Positions 7,753 to 10,103 of a stretch of DNA of 10,103 nt are shown here, one piece after another. Position 1 is the stretch's first letter; each line of letters opens with the position of its first letter. The stretch lies in contig CAMLNG010000101.1 in assembly GCA_946481195.1 (NCBI GenBank), positions 1-10,103 of the forward strand, given 5' to 3'. The position numbers and the translations under genes were made by a program. The stretch is from an uncultured Chromatiaceae bacterium (GTDB lineage Bacteria > Pseudomonadota > Gammaproteobacteria > Enterobacterales > Alteromonadaceae). The notes beneath the pieces were generated by a model that saw nothing but the letters and a program-made list of their open reading frames with translations, searched no databases and was not told where the DNA came from.

Positions 7753-8859
7753 ATGGCAAAACAGCTGGTTCCGATCGATGAACTGCAACTGGGCAGTTAT
7801 GTCACTGGCGTTGCCAGCCAAACCGGCGATGTCGTGATTAAACATGCCGGCTGGGTGCGCAGTGAACTGCTGATAGAGACGTTAAAACAAAAAGGGGTCT
7901 CGGCGGTTTTTATCGACCCTGAGCAGCAACTACCGCCCCCCAAAGAATTGCCGCCAACGCCCACAGAAAGCGCCCCGCCGCAGGTTAAACCCCGGGCCGA
8001 TTTTGCCCAGGAGTGTGCCCGCACTGAACTGACACTGCAAAGTACCCGCCAGCAAACCGCGGCCACTTTTGAGAAAATGGCCCACGCCGACAGTGTTGAC
8101 CTGACACAACCCAGTCAGAATTGCGACAAACTGCTGGAAAGCAGCAGCCGCAATCCACAGGCTTTGTTATATCTGCAACAAGTGCTGCAGGAGGACGATG
8201 CGCTGCTGCGCCATGCGATACGCTGTGCTTGCCTGATGGCAGCATTCTGTCAAACCTTACAACTGCCGGAACAACAAGCCAGACAATATACACTGGCAGC
8301 TTTATTACATGATGCCGGCAAAGCGCAACTGAAGCAGCTGTTTCCACAGGAGCAACCAACGGATTTGGCGGCTCTGCCTTATAGCCTGGCGTTATTGGAA
8401 CAATCGGCCTGCAGTGCTGAAGTCCTGGATGCAGTCTCAGGCCACCTGGCGCCTTTGGCTGAGCAGTCGGAAGCCGCGCGTCTTTTAGCCATCGTCAACC
8501 GATATGCCAATCTGCAGGAATTGGTGGAGCAGAATAAACTCAACAGCCAGCAGCTCAGCGCTCAGCTGCTGAAATCCGCCGGACAGCGCTTAGATGCGCG
8601 GCTCATACAGCAGTTTTTACTTGGTGTGGGTTTGTATCCGCCGGGTTCTGCGGTACGGCTGAAGTCGGGTAAATTAGCCCTTGTCTTAGAAAATCACCCA
8701 AAATACGCCGACAAGCCCAAAGTGAAACTGTTTTATCACAGTGTGCACCGGCATCATTTGCCGGCAAAAGTGTTGGACTTGGCGAAATTGCCGGAGGAAC
8801 AGATTGTCGGCGCCGCCGATCTGAGTGAATTTGCCCTCGATCTGCGGCAATATTTTTAA
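7753..8859 (+). CDS. DUF3391-like plus degenerate HD-GYP-like protein
   Basis: The 368-residue cytoplasmic protein begins with a DUF3391-like segment (residues 1-56; VPIDELQLGSYV through GVSAVFIDPEQ), then a proline-rich linker (about 59-80). A helical HD-type domain follows, with H154 in LLRHAIR, the doublet H186-D187 in LLHDAGK, and LLAIVNRY at 244-251. The C-terminal part has the LYPPGSAVRLKSGKLALVLE block (from 294) found in DUF3391/HD-GYP phosphodiesterases. True HD-GYP enzymes cleave cyclic di-GMP and need HHE and DGxGYP between the HD and the RIIAIAD-like helix. Here that stretch is only SGHLAPLAEQSEA, so the motifs are gone; H231 is the only histidine left there. A regulatory or binding role is more likely than catalysis, which is inference. 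ATG 7753 is preferred (AGGG eight bases upstream, opening like the family) over an in-frame GTG at 7714. Its stop overlaps the convergent gspB stop. Confidence 0.82.
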   Translation: MAKQLVPIDELQLGSYVTGVASQTGDVVIKHAGWVRSELLIETLKQKGVSAVFIDPEQQLPPPKELPPTPTESAPPQVKPRADFAQECARTELTLQSTRQQTAATFEKMAHADSVDLTQPSQNCDKLLESSSRNPQALLYLQQVLQEDDALLRHAIRCACLMAAFCQTLQLPEQQARQYTLAALLHDAGKAQLKQLFPQEQPTDLAALPYSLALLEQSACSAEVLDAVSGHLAPLAEQSEAARLLAIVNRYANLQELVEQNKLNSQQLSAQLLKSAGQRLDARLIQQFLLGVGLYPPGSAVRLKSGKLALVLENHPKYADKPKVKLFYHSVHRHHLPAKVLDLAKLPEEQIVGAADLSEFALDLRQYF

Positions 8860-9674
8860 GGGCTTGATTTTAAGCGGTAAGACCATTCCGACAAAGCTTC
8901 CATACTGAACAGCTGCCGGCCGGTTTGCATCAGCACATAATTCGGTGTGATTTCTTTCAGTTGGATATCCGCGGTGATCCACTGACCTTCCTGTAAATCT
9001 TTACCATTGACTTTGACCCAGCGCTGCTTCGGCTCAGTGGCATACACATGCGCTTCAAAACGCAGCGGCGCTATCTGGCGCTGCAGCGTGTCATCCAGCG
9101 TGCGAATGTCACGCGCCGGCGCGGCATGTTCAGTCACTTTGGCCTGGCGGGGCATACCTTTGGCGGCCTCCATTGCATACTGGAATTTGTCTTTTAGTTC
9201 CTGCGGCACCTCGTCGGCACTGAGTTCTGCTTGTTGTGCCGGCAGTTCTGCCACAGGAGCGTCCGGGTCCGCTTCCTGCATCGGCATACCTTCATCAAAC
9301 TGTTCCAGCACAGCAACCTGTTCATCGAGGCTCTGTCCTTGCGATACTCCACGCTCGGCGGAAATCACCAGCTGTTCCTCTTGCTCTTCTGCGGTCGGTA
9401 CTGCGGTTAAATCACTGAGGATCAGGCCCGGGTTCGCCGGCGGCAAAGCAGGAGCACTGACAGCAACAACAGATGCAGGCACCACAGCAGGCGCCGGTTT
9501 AGCGGCTGGTTGTTGCGTCAGCCAAAACGCCAGCGCAAAGCCCAGCCCCAACCCACACAGCACCAACAAAGCGATGGCCAGATATTGCCAGCCACGCCCC
9601 GGCTGCGCCGGTGGTGTGGCCATTTCAGCGGCGGTCTGATTCTGCTGTTTTAGTGCATCCATTAATAACGACAT
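8856..9674 (-). CDS. gspB: GspB-like type II secretion accessory protein
   Basis: The 272-residue protein has a short cytoplasmic N-terminus opening MSLLMDALKQQ, one membrane helix at about 31-52, then a long Ala/Pro-rich and acidic periplasmic linker (about 55-165). A C-terminal domain at about 203-267 follows (LRFEAHVYATEPKQRWVKVNG, LQEGQWI, LKEITPNYVLM), characteristic of the GspB/ExeB/PulB C-terminal family. GspB works with the ATPase GspA in placing the secretin channel through the peptidoglycan; this comes from Aeromonas ExeA/ExeB. It is longer than ExeB or PulB as I recall them, owing to the linker. The ATG at 9674 is 18 nt after the stop of the gspA-like gene, so they form an operon. 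GGAG lies 12 bases upstream, inside a small CCGG-AGT-CCGG repeat. The stop codon overlaps that of the convergent HD-domain gene by 4 nt, with no terminator visible. Confidence 0.88.
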   Translation of the reverse strand: MSLLMDALKQQNQTAAEMATPPAQPGRGWQYLAIALLVLCGLGLGFALAFWLTQQPAAKPAPAVVPASVVAVSAPALPPANPGLILSDLTAVPTAEEQEEQLVISAERGVSQGQSLDEQVAVLEQFDEGMPMQEADPDAPVAELPAQQAELSADEVPQELKDKFQYAMEAAKGMPRQAKVTEHAAPARDIRTLDDTLQRQIAPLRFEAHVYATEPKQRWVKVNGKDLQEGQWITADIQLKEITPNYVLMQTGRQLFSMEALSEWSYRLKSSP

Positions 9675-9692
9675 ATAAAACCCGGACTCCGG

Positions 9693-10103
9693 TTAAACTG
9701 AGGTTTGTAACCATAACAACGACAGACTGACGCCAAGCGCCAGACACAACACAAACAACAATGGCCAGAGCCAGACTGGCAGCGACGCCTTTGCAGCGGC
9801 AGGCTTAATCGCCAGAATTTCTGCCGCTGCCAGTTCAATCAGCTTGCCATCGACCTGGGCTTTTTGCTGACTGTAGCCGCCCAGTAAAGCCCGGTCGCAC
9901 AGCAGATTTAACAGACGCGGAATGCCACCGGAAAATTCAAATAATTTTTTTAGTGCCGCTTCGGTAAAGACAGGCCTGTGACAACCTGCTACTTGCAGCC
10001 GGTGTTCGACATAATACTTCACTTCAGGCAAGGTCAGCGGCATTAAGTGATACCGTGCCGTGATGCGCTGTGCTAACTGACGTAAATCCTGGCGCTGCAA
10101 TAA
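9693..10103 (-). CDS. gspA: GspA/ExeA-like AAA ATPase (C-terminal part, enters from right edge)
   Basis: The last 136 codons are present; the frame is open to base 10103, so the start and the Walker motifs lie outside. RQLAQRITARYHLMPLT, the EVKYYVEHRL helix and FSGGIPRLLNLLCDRALLGGY match the end of the ExeA/GspA AAA+ module, including the sensor-2-like GGIPR at 59-63 of this fragment. A lysine/alanine linker leads to a membrane helix at about 109-131, and the protein stops five residues later. Aeromonas ExeA carries a periplasmic peptidoglycan-binding domain after this helix; here it is absent, so the ATPase resembles the short forms such as MshM. The following gspB-like gene, 18 nt away, argues for the GspA assignment. 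A TTG at 10100-10098 is internal, not a start. Confidence 0.88.
   Translation of the reverse strand, partial: LLQRQDLRQLAQRITARYHLMPLTLPEVKYYVEHRLQVAGCHRPVFTEAALKKLFEFSGGIPRLLNLLCDRALLGGYSQQKAQVDGKLIELAAAEILAIKPAAAKASLPVWLWPLLFVLCLALGVSLSLLWLQTSV

Noticed and set aside
9007..9639. A 210-codon plus-strand open frame opposite gspB
   Set aside because: Its product is Ser/Ala/Cys-rich low-complexity sequence expected from reading Ala/Pro-rich codons backwards. gspB on the other strand has clear family signatures.
9678..9690. The CCGG-AGT-CCGG repeat between the gspA and gspB genes as a terminator or attenuator
   Set aside because: A four-base stem without a T run is too weak; more likely it only happens to contain the gspB ribosome-binding site.

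Overview
The window reads as ordinary chromosome of a gammaproteobacterium. The pair glnE–ygiF facing away from a ygiM-like SH3 gene is the arrangement known from E. coli. The PutA type, the divergent Lrp-type regulator and the gspAB-like pair suggest an Alteromonadales/Chromatiaceae-like relative (for example Rheinheimera or Alishewanella). That genus guess is inference from protein style and gene order only. I see no mobile element, tRNA, rRNA, CRISPR array or phage gene.

Layout. Bases 1-1605 (minus strand) hold a CYTH-domain triphosphatase gene (ygiF-like) followed 14 nt later by the start of glnE, which runs off the left edge. Across a short divergent promoter region lies a plus-strand gene for a membrane-anchored SH3b/coiled-coil protein (ygiM-like). 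It ends at a strong bidirectional terminator (2446-2479) shared with a convergent gene for a six-helix membrane protein of unknown function. Upstream of that gene, at 3131-3165, is a cluster of TGTCA half-sites. Next comes an Lrp/AsnC regulator gene (minus) divergent from putA (plus), with an AT-rich 137-bp spacer between them. putA encodes a 1260-residue proline-to-glutamate enzyme without the N-terminal DNA-binding domain of E. coli PutA, so the adjacent Lrp-type protein is the natural candidate to regulate it. putA ends at a clear intrinsic terminator. Bases 7753-8859 encode a DUF3391-like/HD-GYP-like protein that lacks the HHE and GYP motifs. Its stop codon overlaps by 4 nt the stop of a convergent gspB-like gene, which follows the 3' end of a gspA/exeA-like ATPase gene entering from the right edge.

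Functionally the window combines nitrogen control (GlnE), polyphosphate/triphosphate hydrolysis, proline catabolism with a dedicated regulator, a decayed c-di-GMP-type domain protein, and type II secretion accessory proteins. I found no convincing new multi-gene system. The most interesting items are variations on known families: loss of the GYP module, a shortened CHAD region, a GspA that ends right after its membrane helix, and two unexplained operator-like repeat clusters.
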